Source: Bacteroidales bacterium
GTDB taxonomy: Bacteria; Bacteroidota; Bacteroidia; Bacteroidales; JAFGXI01
NCBI GenBank assembly: GCA_016936665.1
Contig: JAFGXI010000002.1
Span: forward strand, 344,658 to 408,657
DNA length: 64,000 bases
Reading direction: 5' to 3'
The position numbers were made by a program, and so were the translations under genes. This document shows, piece by piece, positions 35,429 to 45,585 of the stretch. The notes under the pieces were generated by a model, which ran no database searches, had not been told where the DNA came from, and worked only from the letters and a program-made list of their open reading frames with translations. Position 1 is the first letter of the stretch, and each line of letters opens with the position of its first letter.

Positions 35429-36175
35429 TTACGTTTGCATTGCTCCACAAACAGTCAACACTTGACCGCTTACATACGAAGATAAATCGGAAGCGAAGAA
35501 AAGTGCGGTTTTCGCAACCTCCTCAGGTGTACCACCTCTTTTTAAAGGAATTTTTTCGTACCAACCTTCAACCACTTCTTGAGGCAATTGTCCGGTCATT
35601 TCTGTAATAATAAATCCTGGGGCAATAGCATTACATCGTACATTTCTAGAGCCAAGTTCTTTTGCAATAGATTTTGTAAAGCCAATCATTCCTGCTTTCG
35701 ATGCAGAATAATTAGATTGTCCTGCATTTCCTCCAACACCAACTACTGAGCTCATATTTACAATAGAACCACTTTTTTGTTTAAGCATTGTTCTTTGCAC
35801 GGCTTTAGTCATGTTGAAAATCGATTTTAAATTAACGTTCATTACCAAATCCCATTGGTCTTCAGTCATTCTCATTAATAAATTATCTTTAGTGATACCA
35901 GCATTATTAATTAGGGCATCAACTCTACCAAAGTCTTTAACAATTTCGTCGACAGTTTGTTGGCAATTTTCGAAATTGGCGGCATTCGATACATAACCTT
36001 TTGCTTTAACACCAAGCGTATTAAGTTCTTTTTCTACCTTCTGAAAATTTTCATCAGCATTTAAATCGGTGAAAGCCACATTAGCTCCCTCCTGTGCAAA
36101 TAATACAGCAATTGCTTTTCCAATTCCTCTTGAAGCACCGGTAACAATTGCTACTTTTCCATCTAATAAACCCAT
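35429..36175 (-). CDS. fabG: 3-oxoacyl-[acyl-carrier-protein] reductase
   Basis: NADPH-dependent SDR enzyme of fatty-acid elongation. The 248-residue protein has TGASRGIGKA near residue 13-22, NNAG near residue 90, the catalytic Ser/Tyr/Lys in NMSSVVG and YSASKAG (Y about 155), and the C-terminal YVSGQVLTVCGAM. FabG is favoured over other SDRs by length and overall match, but no other fab genes are adjacent. It sits downstream of lptC with no clear promoter. Confidence 0.9.
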   Translation of the reverse strand: MGLLDGKVAIVTGASRGIGKAIAVLFAQEGANVAFTDLNADENFQKVEKELNTLGVKAKGYVSNAANFENCQQTVDEIVKDFGRVDALINNAGITKDNLLMRMTEDQWDLVMNVNLKSIFNMTKAVQRTMLKQKSGSIVNMSSVVGVGGNAGQSNYSASKAGMIGFTKSIAKELGSRNVRCNAIAPGFIITEMTGQLPQEVVEGWYEKIPLKRGGTPEEVAKTALFFASDLSSYVSGQVLTVCGAMQT

Positions 36176-36238
36176 ATTTTTCTATTTTTTGGTAAAGATA
36201 ATTTTTTTGAATTAATTAACGATTGACGATAACAGGCT

Positions 36239-36799
36239 TTATTCATCCAAATAAATGGTTCCTTTTACATTTGTTATTTTCCAGTTGGTGAAATCTTGAT
36301 TAGCAATAAAACCATTACCATAAATAATTTCATCTTTGGTTGTAATATTGACATATTTGTCGGAATAAATTTTTTCTATTTTCAGATCCCAAAACATTTG
36401 CTCTGTTTTTAAAGTGTCACCATCGATGTTTACAGCAACAACATTATCCCGTGCTTCCCATTTTTGTGTTTTAACATCATGATAAGCATATTTACAAACG
36501 ATAGAAGAGTTTATTTTAGGATATTTTTGATACGTAACGACTTTCATTCCTTCGGGAAAAAGTTCATACGGATTTTCTTCTTGTGAATATCGTTCGAGTA
36601 CAGGAGCAAATATTTTTCCTATTACTTTACCGGAATCTGTTCTTACAATTTCAATATTCTCGGCACGTTGCTCGGGTAGTGTTTCAAATGACACATCTTT
36701 AATTACTTCGTTGTAATCGTTCGAACAACTATAAAAAAGCATTGAACTAAAAACTAGTCCAATGCTTAGAAATATTATTTGTAATTTGGTTATTTTCAC
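36239..36799 (-). CDS. lptC: LptC-like periplasmic LPS-transport protein
   Basis: A 186-residue protein with a lipoprotein-type signal (lipobox LFYSC, cysteine near residue 25) and a beta-jellyroll body (VRTDSGKVIGKIFAPVLERYSQEENPYELFPEGMKVV). LptC normally bridges LptB2FG and LptA across the periplasm; a lipid anchor is common in Bacteroidota forms. It is 5 bases downstream of the TPR gene, the last gene of the coaX-OMP-TPR-lptC run. Other lpt genes are not in the window. Confidence 0.85.
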   Translation of the reverse strand: MKITKLQIIFLSIGLVFSSMLFYSCSNDYNEVIKDVSFETLPEQRAENIEIVRTDSGKVIGKIFAPVLERYSQEENPYELFPEGMKVVTYQKYPKINSSIVCKYAYHDVKTQKWEARDNVVAVNIDGDTLKTEQMFWDLKIEKIYSDKYVNITTKDEIIYGNGFIANQDFTNWKITNVKGTIYLDE

Positions 36800-36804
36800 C
36801 TTAA

Positions 36805-38121
36805 CTATTCAAAACGAGCTTTAGTTGTTTCGTTTATCCAGCACTCTATTTTAATATCAGAGCCTTCTGTAATGTTATAAGCAAACGCATCTTCTTTCCC
36901 CGGGAAATAAGCTTTATATTGAGCTATTAACTTATTGGCCTCAGCAGCAACGTTTCCATCGATCGATTTTGCATAATTGAATTTATCTACAGCAGCCCAA
37001 AATACAGCTGATTGATGAAATTTATCGTCGCCACAAGAAGCAGAACTAGAAGCATACAACTTTCCAATTAAAATATAAGGATCGCCCCAGCCAGATTTTA
37101 ATGATGCTGCTTTCAAAGCATACGATCTTGAAGCCGATGGTGAACCTGCCGAAACAACGGCCAACTCATAATAATATTGAGCTTTTATTTCGTCGTTTTC
37201 TTCCATCTCAATAGCTTTTTGATAAAATTCAGAAGCTTTAGACAATTGATTTTTCTTTAAAGCCATTTTAGCAATATTGTATGCCGATTGAGAACTGGGT
37301 TCTACTTCGTACAGATTAACAGATGCATCGAAAAATAATTGTGAATCGGTACAGTCGCTTTTGTTTAAATATTTTGTAATGGTATTTAATAATTCAACAT
37401 CTTTTGGATTGGCTTCAAATTTTGGAGTAAAATGACCAATTAATACATCGCAACTACCGGCTCCTGTTCCAATAAATATTTTACCAATATTTTCTTCAAC
37501 CTTTTTATAGGTCTCAACAGTTTTTTCTTTTTGCTCTTCGCTGATCAAAACAGTAATTGCATCGGAAGCAGTAGAAAAGTCTTGAACAACTTGTCCTGCA
37601 TCAATCTTTTTGTCTTTATATAAGTCGGCAGAAGCCATCATATAGTTTTGTAAAACAGCTGCTTGAGCGTTATTTCCACATAATTTGATAGACTCACCCA
37701 TGTATTGATAAGCTTCTTCTGTTCTCGATTTATCGTAAGCATATAAATCGTTACCTTTTCGTCCTAAAACGTTACCTTTTTCTCCGAAAAACTCGATTCG
37801 CTTATCGTAAACTTGCATTAAAGTATCTAACCATGCTTTTTTAACAGCTTCATCTTTTGCATTGTCGATAAAATATGAAACTATTTTGGGGCCATTAATA
37901 AAAATACTTTTTGAAGATTGTGGACAATTAACATATAATCTTCTCCAAGCAGGATAAGCATCTTTATAACTTTTTTGCTTTACAAATTCGATATACTCCG
38001 ATAAATCTCTTTTGCATTGATCCGGATCGTCACCAAATTTTGAGTCGTCTTGTGCATATGCAGTACTCGAAACAACTGCAATTCCTAATAAAAGTGCGAG
38101 CTTAAAAATGTACTTTCTCAT
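36805..38121 (-). CDS. Exported TPR-repeat protein
   Basis: A 438-residue protein with signal peptide (1-23, ending AYAQD) and TPR-type helical repeats. The clearest are near residues 280-340 (SAYNIAKMALKKNQLSKASEFYQKAIEMEENDEIKAQYYYELAVV), and there are repeated conserved cysteines (QCKRDL, NCPQSS, GSCDV, CTDSQ). The function is not established. Bacteroidota genomes commonly place such a gene between the OMP gene and lptC; a role in envelope assembly is inferred from context only. Confidence 0.75.
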   Translation of the reverse strand: MRKYIFKLALLLGIAVVSSTAYAQDDSKFGDDPDQCKRDLSEYIEFVKQKSYKDAYPAWRRLYVNCPQSSKSIFINGPKIVSYFIDNAKDEAVKKAWLDTLMQVYDKRIEFFGEKGNVLGRKGNDLYAYDKSRTEEAYQYMGESIKLCGNNAQAAVLQNYMMASADLYKDKKIDAGQVVQDFSTASDAITVLISEEQKEKTVETYKKVEENIGKIFIGTGAGSCDVLIGHFTPKFEANPKDVELLNTITKYLNKSDCTDSQLFFDASVNLYEVEPSSQSAYNIAKMALKKNQLSKASEFYQKAIEMEENDEIKAQYYYELAVVSAGSPSASRSYALKAASLKSGWGDPYILIGKLYASSSASCGDDKFHQSAVFWAAVDKFNYAKSIDGNVAAEANKLIAQYKAYFPGKEDAFAYNITEGSDIKIECWINETTKARFE

Positions 38122-38143
38122 CTCGTTTTTGTTTTTATATTAA

Positions 38144-39403
38144 TTAATCGTATTTTCTTTTTACAAACCAAACATCGTGAAGCGATATATCTAGTCTAAA
38201 TCTTGCGTAGTATTGACTTAATACCGTATTATCAATCACTCCAATCTGCCCTACATCAATTCCTATGTTTATAGTCGATTTCGAACGCTTCATTGGCAAC
38301 CCAACTCCAAAAGTTATGCCAAGATCTGTTAAAGATTTATCATTGATTGAAATATAACTGTTTTGATATCTAGCCGACAATCTGTAACGCATTCTTTGTA
38401 TATAATTGTTAGCAGTTCTAGGACGTGGAATATATTCTGCACCTATAACAGCATTTATACTATTATTTAAAGGGTATTCTGCACTCGATAAGGAAGATTG
38501 GCTCCACAATGTTGTTTTAAAGTCTGCGCCAATCAACCAACTTTCTGTGAAAACAGACAAGCCAAATCCATAAAACATGGGAGCTGTTATTTCCTCTGTT
38601 GTTCTATTATCATTTAAAACTATTTCTATGTTACTAGATTCACTTTTTTGATAAATCTGATTTTGTGTTTTAATTTTATTATCTAATCCAAAAACACCTC
38701 CTATTGTGAACCCCGTTTTATTTTTTATGGGTTGGTGATATTGTAAACCAAAAGAATAATTAAAGTCGTTAATTACTAAGTGTCTTTCTTCAGTATATTC
38801 GGCAACAGAGTTGTTTGTTTCTGCAGGTGTATCTTCAAGAGTTTTCTGGATATGTCCGAATAAATATTGAAGTTGAATACCAATTGTAAAGTTTTTATAA
38901 ACTGTTATAGCATTATTTAAAAAGAGATTATTTATGCCCCCTTCTCCACTGTTTTTACGTTGTATTGTAAACAAATACTCAGAGCCATCATATACATCTA
39001 CATTTTCAATTAAATTGTATCCAACTTTACTGTAAGGCATCATTCCAAACGACGTTTTAAGCCATTTTGTTGTTGGAAATCCAATTGCCAAATAATCGAT
39101 ATTGCCGTTGAATTTTCCTTCGCTACTGGTCGATGTCTGAGTGTACTTATATATGCCTGAAGCTCCAAACTCGAATGTGAACGACATGGTATCCATTTGT
39201 GATATACCTGCAGGATTTAAACCATTTAAACCATAGGAACTATTAATTCCAATTCCTAAACCGCCCAATGAACGATTCATCGATAAGCCATCATCATTAA
39301 TGTCGCCAATTCCAAGAAAGGAATATGGCGAAGTATGTGTGCCTTGAGCCAACGTCGCGAACGTCGCTAGAACAAAGACAATAGTTATAAGAAATATTCG
39401 CAC
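38144..39403 (-). CDS. Outer-membrane beta-barrel protein (FadL/PorV-like)
   Basis: A 419-residue predicted outer-membrane barrel. It has a Sec signal (1-19, ending LAQG). It then shows the SPYSFLGIGDINDDG...RSLGGLGIGINSSYGLNGLNPAGISQM type of N-terminus seen in FadL-like and PorV-like proteins, followed by many alternating-residue beta strands to a C-terminal strand ending VKRKY. It lies one base after coaX, so it is co-transcribed. Substrate is unknown. Confidence 0.72.
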   Translation of the reverse strand: MRIFLITIVFVLATFATLAQGTHTSPYSFLGIGDINDDGLSMNRSLGGLGIGINSSYGLNGLNPAGISQMDTMSFTFEFGASGIYKYTQTSTSSEGKFNGNIDYLAIGFPTTKWLKTSFGMMPYSKVGYNLIENVDVYDGSEYLFTIQRKNSGEGGINNLFLNNAITVYKNFTIGIQLQYLFGHIQKTLEDTPAETNNSVAEYTEERHLVINDFNYSFGLQYHQPIKNKTGFTIGGVFGLDNKIKTQNQIYQKSESSNIEIVLNDNRTTEEITAPMFYGFGLSVFTESWLIGADFKTTLWSQSSLSSAEYPLNNSINAVIGAEYIPRPRTANNYIQRMRYRLSARYQNSYISINDKSLTDLGITFGVGLPMKRSKSTINIGIDVGQIGVIDNTVLSQYYARFRLDISLHDVWFVKRKYD

Positions 39404-39404
39404 T

Positions 39405-40103
39405 TTATATATTATATTTTAATATTGTATTGAGTCCATCCAGAACCAAATTTTCGGCTACAAAGATGCGTTTTTTTAATGTTTTAGCAAAGAAATTTGC
39501 ATCTCCTCCAGAAAAAATGACTTTGAGCTTTGGGTATTTTTTACGATAAAGCTCAATATACTGCTTTATTTCGAAGCTTATTCCCTTACAAACTCCACTT
39601 CTAATAGCATCTTGAGTAGTTTGAGCATGCAAAAAAATATCACCTTGAAAATCTACTAACGGCAAATGTGCAGAAAAATTATGCAAAGCTTTAAATCGAA
39701 ATAACATTCCGGGAGAAATATTACCCCCAATATACTCCCTTTTACAATTAACAAAATCGATAGTTATTGCAGAACCAAAGTCAACAACGAGCAATGGCTG
39801 TTTAGGGAAAAGTTCACTAGCTCCTACTGCTGCTGCTATTCTATCTACACCAAGACTCTCGCTTTTATATTTGTTATAAATTGGAATGGGTGTCGAATTC
39901 GAAAATAATAAGTAATCGATACCCTTTAAATTATCTAAAGAAGTTTCTCCAACATTTGAAATTATTAAGTTTTTGTAACGATAACTATTAATAATTTCCA
40001 AAAGTGAATCTGTGCTGCTGTAAAAGTCGAGTTGAAGTATTTCATGTTCATTGTATTTTGCGACTTTTATTCTTGTATTTCCTATATCGATTACTAGATT
40101 CAT
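39405..40103 (-). CDS. coaX: Type III pantothenate kinase
   Basis: First step of CoA synthesis. The 232-residue protein has the actin-like fold with DIGNTRIK at residues 5-12, the GVDRIAAAVGA segment near residue 84, the VVDFGSAITID phosphate-binding segment near 105, and the GGNISPG motif near 131. It is the first gene of a run with an outer-membrane barrel, a TPR protein and lptC. A -7 element lies 31 bases upstream. Confidence 0.95.
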   Translation of the reverse strand: MNLVIDIGNTRIKVAKYNEHEILQLDFYSSTDSLLEIINSYRYKNLIISNVGETSLDNLKGIDYLLFSNSTPIPIYNKYKSESLGVDRIAAAVGASELFPKQPLLVVDFGSAITIDFVNCKREYIGGNISPGMLFRFKALHNFSAHLPLVDFQGDIFLHAQTTQDAIRSGVCKGISFEIKQYIELYRKKYPKLKVIFSGGDANFFAKTLKKRIFVAENLVLDGLNTILKYNI

Positions 40104-40134
40104 GTATCAATTTTTTTTTCTATCTTCAAACTTT

Positions 40135-40142
40135 CAAATTTA
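40135..40142 (-). promoter_or_regulatory. -7 promoter element for the coaX run
   Basis: On the minus strand this reads TAAATTTG, a match to TAnnTTTG. It lies in the 67-base divergent region, 31 bases before coaX. Confidence 0.62.
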
Positions 40143-40170
40143 TAAAGAATCAATCGCTTAAAAAAGATAA

Positions 40171-42756
40171 ATGGATCGCAAAAAGATAGTCATTGTAGAA
40201 AAAGATAAAATTCTTAAAAGTATCTTAGAAATGTTCATCGAACAATTCGATTACGAACTTTCTGGTTCTTTTTTAAAATTTTCTGATGCTTTCGAATTTA
40301 TTGCATTAAACAATATCGATATTTTAATTTTAGACTTAAACACAACCAATCATCTATTCAACCTTAAAAGTGATTTGGAGAAAATTGAACAACTTTCTAT
40401 TCCAATAGTATTTTTAGGCAACAAAAACGACATCGAAAAAGCAGAGAAATTAGCAGGAAATAATGTGTATTCCTTTATGCCTAAACCTCTGGAAAGAGAT
40501 ATTTTGAAAGTAAACATAGACATTGCTCAGGCTAAACATTTTAAAATTATTCAAAACGAATACAACATCAACGATACTAATTGTCCGGCACATTGTTTTG
40601 TGGACGAAATAGGTACAATTATCGACTATAGTTCCGATTTTTTCTTGATTTTTGGAGTAGATGAAGATACTATTCCAGAAACAATTTTATTAAAAGATAT
40701 TTTTAAGGACAATTTTGAATTTGAAAATTTCATGCTTTTTTCAAAAGATTTCGAGACTCAAAAAAAATCACTTTTTATTCATCGTTCAGAAATTTTTGAA
40801 GCATTAATTTTTAAAAAGGAAAATAAAAAATATAAAATCTGTTTTTTCAAACCTTTATTAGAAAAAGAAATAGTTTTTCAAAAAGATATTGCAAATGCAA
40901 AGTTCGATGCCATTTTTAACTACAGCGAAGAAGGCGTACTCGTATTCAATAACCAAAACAGATTAGTTCAATTCAACAAAGTTGCAAAAAAACAATATAA
41001 TAAAGTAATTGGCCACGATCTATACAATGGGCTAGATATTTATCGAATATTAAGTTTCATTCCAACCTATGAAGTCGATCATTTACTTTCTGCAGTTAGA
41101 ATACCATCGGTGCATCATATTAGTAGAATTATTCAGAATCAAAATAATGAGTATAACATTGATATTGTTGTATCTCCGATTGCTTCAAGCTTAAATGGAT
41201 CTATAGGAGGCTTTTTACTGACAAGTAAAGACCGCTCTGATTTACAAAAGCTTAAACGTGAAGTGGCTGTTTTAAAAGATGAACTTAAACCAGTTTACGA
41301 AAGTACAATTCAACGTTTGTATTTAACAGATATCAATAAAAAAATTGTCAGCTTTAACGAATCGGCACTAAAAATAATTCAAAAAGAATTTAATCACACA
41401 CTTCAGAAAGGTGACGATATAAGGCAGTTTGTACCAAAAGAAGTTGGTAACAATCAATTTGAAGAGGCTTTTCAAAAATCGCTTAAAGGAGAGCACATCA
41501 GCTATAAAACCAAAACTACTTCTGAAATTGGAACATATTGGAACGAAGTTCATTACGAACCTGTTATTAACGAAAACGGGGAACTCAATCGCGTATTAAT
41601 TTGGACCTTAGATATAACAGAATCTGAAAATAACTTGATAGCCCTCGATGAAAGTAATCAACGATATGAACTTGTTGCAAAAGGAGGAAACGATGGATTA
41701 TGGGACTGGAACCTAAAAAATAACGATGTGTATTTATCGCCTCGTTGGAAAAACTTATTAGGGTACGAAGATGATGAATTAGTAAGCGAATATGGCGTTC
41801 GCGATATGCTAACCCATCCGGAAGATAGAGAATACAGCCAAAAAAAACTTAGACAAACCTTAGAATCTGGTCAAGAAATCTTTCAGAATGAGATAAGATT
41901 GCTTTGTAAAGATCATAACTATAAATGGGTTTTAGAGAGAGGCATTATTTTAAGAGACGATAAAGGCAAACCATATCGAATGGCTGGTTCGATTACAGAT
42001 ATTACCGACCAAAAAGAAACTGAAGTTACACTTTTAGAGCTTAACAGATCGCTTTTGGAAGAGCGAGCGATGTTTATCAGAGGAAATGTTGGTATTATTA
42101 GAGCCAAAGCCAACGATTTATTTAATGTTACCTATGTATCGGAAAACTCTCAAGAAATTACAGGCTACACTCCTAGAGAATTTTACGAAGGTCATGTTCC
42201 GTTAAGAGAAATTATTCATCCCGAAGATGCTAAACGGCACAAGCACGAAAGAGACGAAGCCATAAGGAATAAAGAAAACTTCATTGAATATAGCCATTAT
42301 CGATTAGTAAAAAAAGACGGAACAATTATTTGGGTTAAGGATTTCACCACCATTATTAGAGATGAAGAAGGAAATGTAAAAGATTTATTGGGTTATTTTA
42401 TCGATATTTCCGATTCTAAAAAGATTGAAATTGAATACGAAAACATTCAGAATATGTATTATTCTCTTTGGCAATCTCTTAAAACAGAAACTTTTATTGT
42501 CCAAGATAATGGAAAAATAATATATGCAAGAAACAACGAAAAATTTGGTTTGAAGCATTTATTAAATAACGACGAGTATATTTTCAATCATTTTCAATCG
42601 CTCTACAAATGGAATAGTATTAAAGATAAAATTTTTGAAGAGCAAACTGTAATACAGATAAAAGAAACCATTCAACAGAAAGAATTTATGCTAGAACTTC
42701 GGTTAATAGACTCAAGTAAAATTTTAATCACTAGCGATATTTCGCTGGAACTGTAA
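40171..42756 (+). CDS. REC-like receiver plus multiple PAS domains, no output domain
   Basis: An 861-residue soluble signalling protein. Residues 1-120 are a receiver-like domain with the phosphoacceptor D55 (ILDLN) and K105. However, the usual acidic pair reads E10-K11 and the conserved Thr/Ser is Gly83, so phosphorylation may be impaired. At least four PAS regions follow (about 135-230, 245-355, 370-485, and canonical PAS/PAC at about 490-620 and 640-755, with WDWNLKNNDVYLSPRWKNLLGY and WVLERGIILRDDKGKP). The final part (about 765-861) is another PAS-like fold, and no kinase or cyclase follows. Output is unknown. It is divergent from coaX. Confidence 0.8.
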   Translation: MDRKKIVIVEKDKILKSILEMFIEQFDYELSGSFLKFSDAFEFIALNNIDILILDLNTTNHLFNLKSDLEKIEQLSIPIVFLGNKNDIEKAEKLAGNNVYSFMPKPLERDILKVNIDIAQAKHFKIIQNEYNINDTNCPAHCFVDEIGTIIDYSSDFFLIFGVDEDTIPETILLKDIFKDNFEFENFMLFSKDFETQKKSLFIHRSEIFEALIFKKENKKYKICFFKPLLEKEIVFQKDIANAKFDAIFNYSEEGVLVFNNQNRLVQFNKVAKKQYNKVIGHDLYNGLDIYRILSFIPTYEVDHLLSAVRIPSVHHISRIIQNQNNEYNIDIVVSPIASSLNGSIGGFLLTSKDRSDLQKLKREVAVLKDELKPVYESTIQRLYLTDINKKIVSFNESALKIIQKEFNHTLQKGDDIRQFVPKEVGNNQFEEAFQKSLKGEHISYKTKTTSEIGTYWNEVHYEPVINENGELNRVLIWTLDITESENNLIALDESNQRYELVAKGGNDGLWDWNLKNNDVYLSPRWKNLLGYEDDELVSEYGVRDMLTHPEDREYSQKKLRQTLESGQEIFQNEIRLLCKDHNYKWVLERGIILRDDKGKPYRMAGSITDITDQKETEVTLLELNRSLLEERAMFIRGNVGIIRAKANDLFNVTYVSENSQEITGYTPREFYEGHVPLREIIHPEDAKRHKHERDEAIRNKENFIEYSHYRLVKKDGTIIWVKDFTTIIRDEEGNVKDLLGYFIDISDSKKIEIEYENIQNMYYSLWQSLKTETFIVQDNGKIIYARNNEKFGLKHLLNNDEYIFNHFQSLYKWNSIKDKIFEEQTVIQIKETIQQKEFMLELRLIDSSKILITSDISLEL

Positions 42757-42816
42757 CATATCAAATCTTATTACGTCGCAACACTTAAACTATTACAAAC
42801 ATTTATCATTAAAATT

Positions 42817-44592
42817 ATGAAATCATTTTTTAAATTCACTTTTGCCTCAATTCTCGGTTTTTTAGTAGCCGGTTTATTAATGTTCTTTATCGTACTCGGT
42901 ATTATCGGAAGTATTGTAGGGTCTTCTCAAGACAAAACAATCAATGTAAAAGAAAAAACTATTCTTACATTAAATTTCGATAATGGTATCGTAGATCGTG
43001 CCGGTAAAAACCCATTCGAAGAAATGAATTTCGAATCGTTCGAAGGAAAATCGAAAGTAGGTTTGAACGAAATTCTAAAAAACCTAAAAAAAGCAAAAGA
43101 TGACGAAAACATTAAAGGCGTTTATATTAACACAACTTCGGTTGAAGCAGGTATAGCAACCATCGAAGAAGTAAGAAATGCTTTGATAGACTTTAAAACA
43201 TCGGGTAAATTTGTAATCGCATACAGCGATATTTATACTCAAGGGTCTTACTATTTATCGTCGGTAGCCGATAAAATATACCTAACTCCAGAAGGTTTTA
43301 TTGAGTTTAAAGGTCTTTCAGCTCAGCTTATGTTTTTTAGAGATGCTTTAGATAAAATTGGTGTCGAACCTGTTGTTATCAGAGGTAAAAACAATAAATT
43401 CAAATCAGCTGTCGAACCATATATGTACAATCATATGAGCGAAGCTAACCGCTTGCAAACCATGACTTACATGGGGTCTATATGGAACCATCTATTAGAA
43501 GAAATTTCGAAAGCAAGAAACATCAGTGTGAGTGAACTTAACACCATTGCCGACAGTATGTTAATCTACAACGCACAATCGGCAGTAGACTACAAATTAA
43601 TAGACGAATTGAAATACTACGATGAGGTTCTTGCCGAATTGAAAACAAAAACAGAAACCGATCAAAAAGATGATATCAACTTTTTAAGTATTTCTGAATA
43701 TTCTAATGCTCCTAAATCTGGTGAAAATAAAAAAATTGCAAAAGATAAAATTGCAGTAATTTACGCATCTGGCGAAATTAATATGGGCGAAGGTAGCAAC
43801 AAAGAAATAGGTTCTGACGGTTTATCTGAAGCAATAAGAAAAGCTCGTTTAGATTCTACAGTTAAAGCTGTTGTCCTTAGAGTTAACTCGCCGGGAGGTA
43901 GCGCTTTAGCTTCTGAAGTTATTTGGAGAGAAATGCAATTAACCAAAGCCGTAAAACCAATTGTTGTATCGATGGGAGACGTAGCAGCTTCTGGCGGTTA
44001 TTATATTTCTGCTCCTGCTAACAAAATTTTTGCAAATCCCGTTACAATAACAGGATCGATAGGTGTTTTTGGTTTGATGTGGAACGGACAAAATGTTTTA
44101 GATAAAATTGGTATCAACACCGACGTTGTTAACACCAACACCCACTCAGACATAGGCAATATGACCAGAGATATGAGCGAAAGCGAATATGCTGTTATTC
44201 AAAAAGGCGTAGAAGATATTTACAATGTGTTTTTAACGCATGTTGCAGAAGGCAGAGGCAAGACCAAAGAACAAGTTGACGAAATTGGTCAAGGTCGAGT
44301 TTGGAGTGGCTTAAATGCCAAAGAAATAGGCTTGATTGATGAATTTGGTGGTTTGGATGCAGCCATAGAAGCAGCTAAAGAATTAGCTAATTTAGAAGAT
44401 TACAGAATCATTGAATTGCCAAGATTAAAAGATCCATTTGAAGAAATTCTTAAAAATTTTGGTGGTGATGTAAAAGCATCTGTATTAAAAGAAGAATTAG
44501 GTCAATCTTACAAGTATTACAACGAATTCAATAAGTTATTAAAATTAAGAGGTGTACAAGCTCGTATGCCCTATGCCATTGATATTCGTTAA
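42817..44592 (+). CDS. sppA: Signal peptide peptidase SppA
   Basis: Membrane-anchored serine protease that degrades cleaved signal peptides, 591 residues (67K type). The N-terminal transmembrane segment is about 5-35. The general-base lysine lies in KNNKFKSAVEPYMYN in the N-terminal half, and the nucleophilic serine in VNSPGGSALASE (about residue 365) in the C-terminal half, as in the tetrameric SppA Ser-Lys dyad. The stop codon overlaps the queG start (TAATG). Confidence 0.95.
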   Translation: MKSFFKFTFASILGFLVAGLLMFFIVLGIIGSIVGSSQDKTINVKEKTILTLNFDNGIVDRAGKNPFEEMNFESFEGKSKVGLNEILKNLKKAKDDENIKGVYINTTSVEAGIATIEEVRNALIDFKTSGKFVIAYSDIYTQGSYYLSSVADKIYLTPEGFIEFKGLSAQLMFFRDALDKIGVEPVVIRGKNNKFKSAVEPYMYNHMSEANRLQTMTYMGSIWNHLLEEISKARNISVSELNTIADSMLIYNAQSAVDYKLIDELKYYDEVLAELKTKTETDQKDDINFLSISEYSNAPKSGENKKIAKDKIAVIYASGEINMGEGSNKEIGSDGLSEAIRKARLDSTVKAVVLRVNSPGGSALASEVIWREMQLTKAVKPIVVSMGDVAASGGYYISAPANKIFANPVTITGSIGVFGLMWNGQNVLDKIGINTDVVNTNTHSDIGNMTRDMSESEYAVIQKGVEDIYNVFLTHVAEGRGKTKEQVDEIGQGRVWSGLNAKEIGLIDEFGGLDAAIEAAKELANLEDYRIIELPRLKDPFEEILKNFGGDVKASVLKEELGQSYKYYNEFNKLLKLRGVQARMPYAIDIR

Positions 44593-45542
44593 TGAATAAA
44601 GAACAAGCTGATATTCAAGCAAAAATTAAAGCCGAGGCCATTCGCCTCGGCTTTTCTGACTGTGGTTTTTCGACAATAGAACCTTTAAGTCAGGAAAAAA
44701 CGTTTTTACTGACTTGGCTTAAGCAATCTTACCATGCCGATTTGCAATACATGGCCAACAACATCGACAAAAGAGAACACGCCGATCTGTTGGTCGAAGA
44801 AGCTAAAAGCGTAATATCGCTTAGCCTAAACTATTACAAAGGGGACATATCATATGAATTCGGCCAAGCAAAAATTTCGAAATATGCTCTAGGAAGAGAT
44901 TATCATAAAGTTGTTAAAAAAAAATTAAAGGCACTATTTCAGTATATAGAAATACTTTTGCCCCATTTTAAAGGACGATATTTTGTCGATTCAGCTCCTG
45001 TAATGGATAAAGTATGGGCCGTAAAATCCGGTTTAGGTTGGATGGGAAAGAATGGAAATATCATTCACCCAAAAAGAGGTTCATTTTTCTTTATTGGTGA
45101 AATAATATCAAATCTCGAAGTCGAATCTTATCACGATGAAATACAAAATTATTGTGGGACTTGTCGTCGTTGCATAGAAGCCTGTCCTACTCAAGCTATA
45201 GTAAGCAATGCCGTAATCGATGCTCGACGTTGTATTTCCTATCAAACCATCGAAAATAAGGGATCCATCCCAAATAATATAGTACCTCTTTTAAACGATT
45301 ACATTTTTGGTTGCGATATCTGTCAAGATGTCTGCCCTTGGAACAACAAAGTAGCCATAAGTTCAGAAATAGAATTTGGTACATTAGATGTAAGCAAGCT
45401 GAACTATAGAGATTATCTAAAAATGAATGAAGAAGAGTTTAATACTTTATTTGAAGGTAGCCCTGTAAAAAGAGCCGGATATTTAAAAATTCAAAATACA
45501 GTAAAACAAATTCTTTCTCATCGAAATGAGAATCTCGATTAA
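44592..45542 (+). CDS. queG: Epoxyqueuosine reductase QueG
   Basis: Last step of queuosine synthesis in tRNA, a cobalamin and 2x[4Fe-4S] enzyme. The 316-residue protein has DSAPVMDKVWAVKSGLGWMGKN near residues 137-158 and the ferredoxin motifs CGTCRRCIEACP near residues 190-200 and CDICQDVCPWN near 239-249. The start codon overlaps the sppA stop codon, suggesting translational coupling, though no functional link is known. It is a third B12-linked function in the window after MeaB and MetH. Confidence 0.95.
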   Translation: MNKEQADIQAKIKAEAIRLGFSDCGFSTIEPLSQEKTFLLTWLKQSYHADLQYMANNIDKREHADLLVEEAKSVISLSLNYYKGDISYEFGQAKISKYALGRDYHKVVKKKLKALFQYIEILLPHFKGRYFVDSAPVMDKVWAVKSGLGWMGKNGNIIHPKRGSFFFIGEIISNLEVESYHDEIQNYCGTCRRCIEACPTQAIVSNAVIDARRCISYQTIENKGSIPNNIVPLLNDYIFGCDICQDVCPWNNKVAISSEIEFGTLDVSKLNYRDYLKMNEEEFNTLFEGSPVKRAGYLKIQNTVKQILSHRNENLD

Positions 45543-45585
45543 CAATTTTTATTAACTGTAATTTAGTAAAGTAAACGTTTAAATA

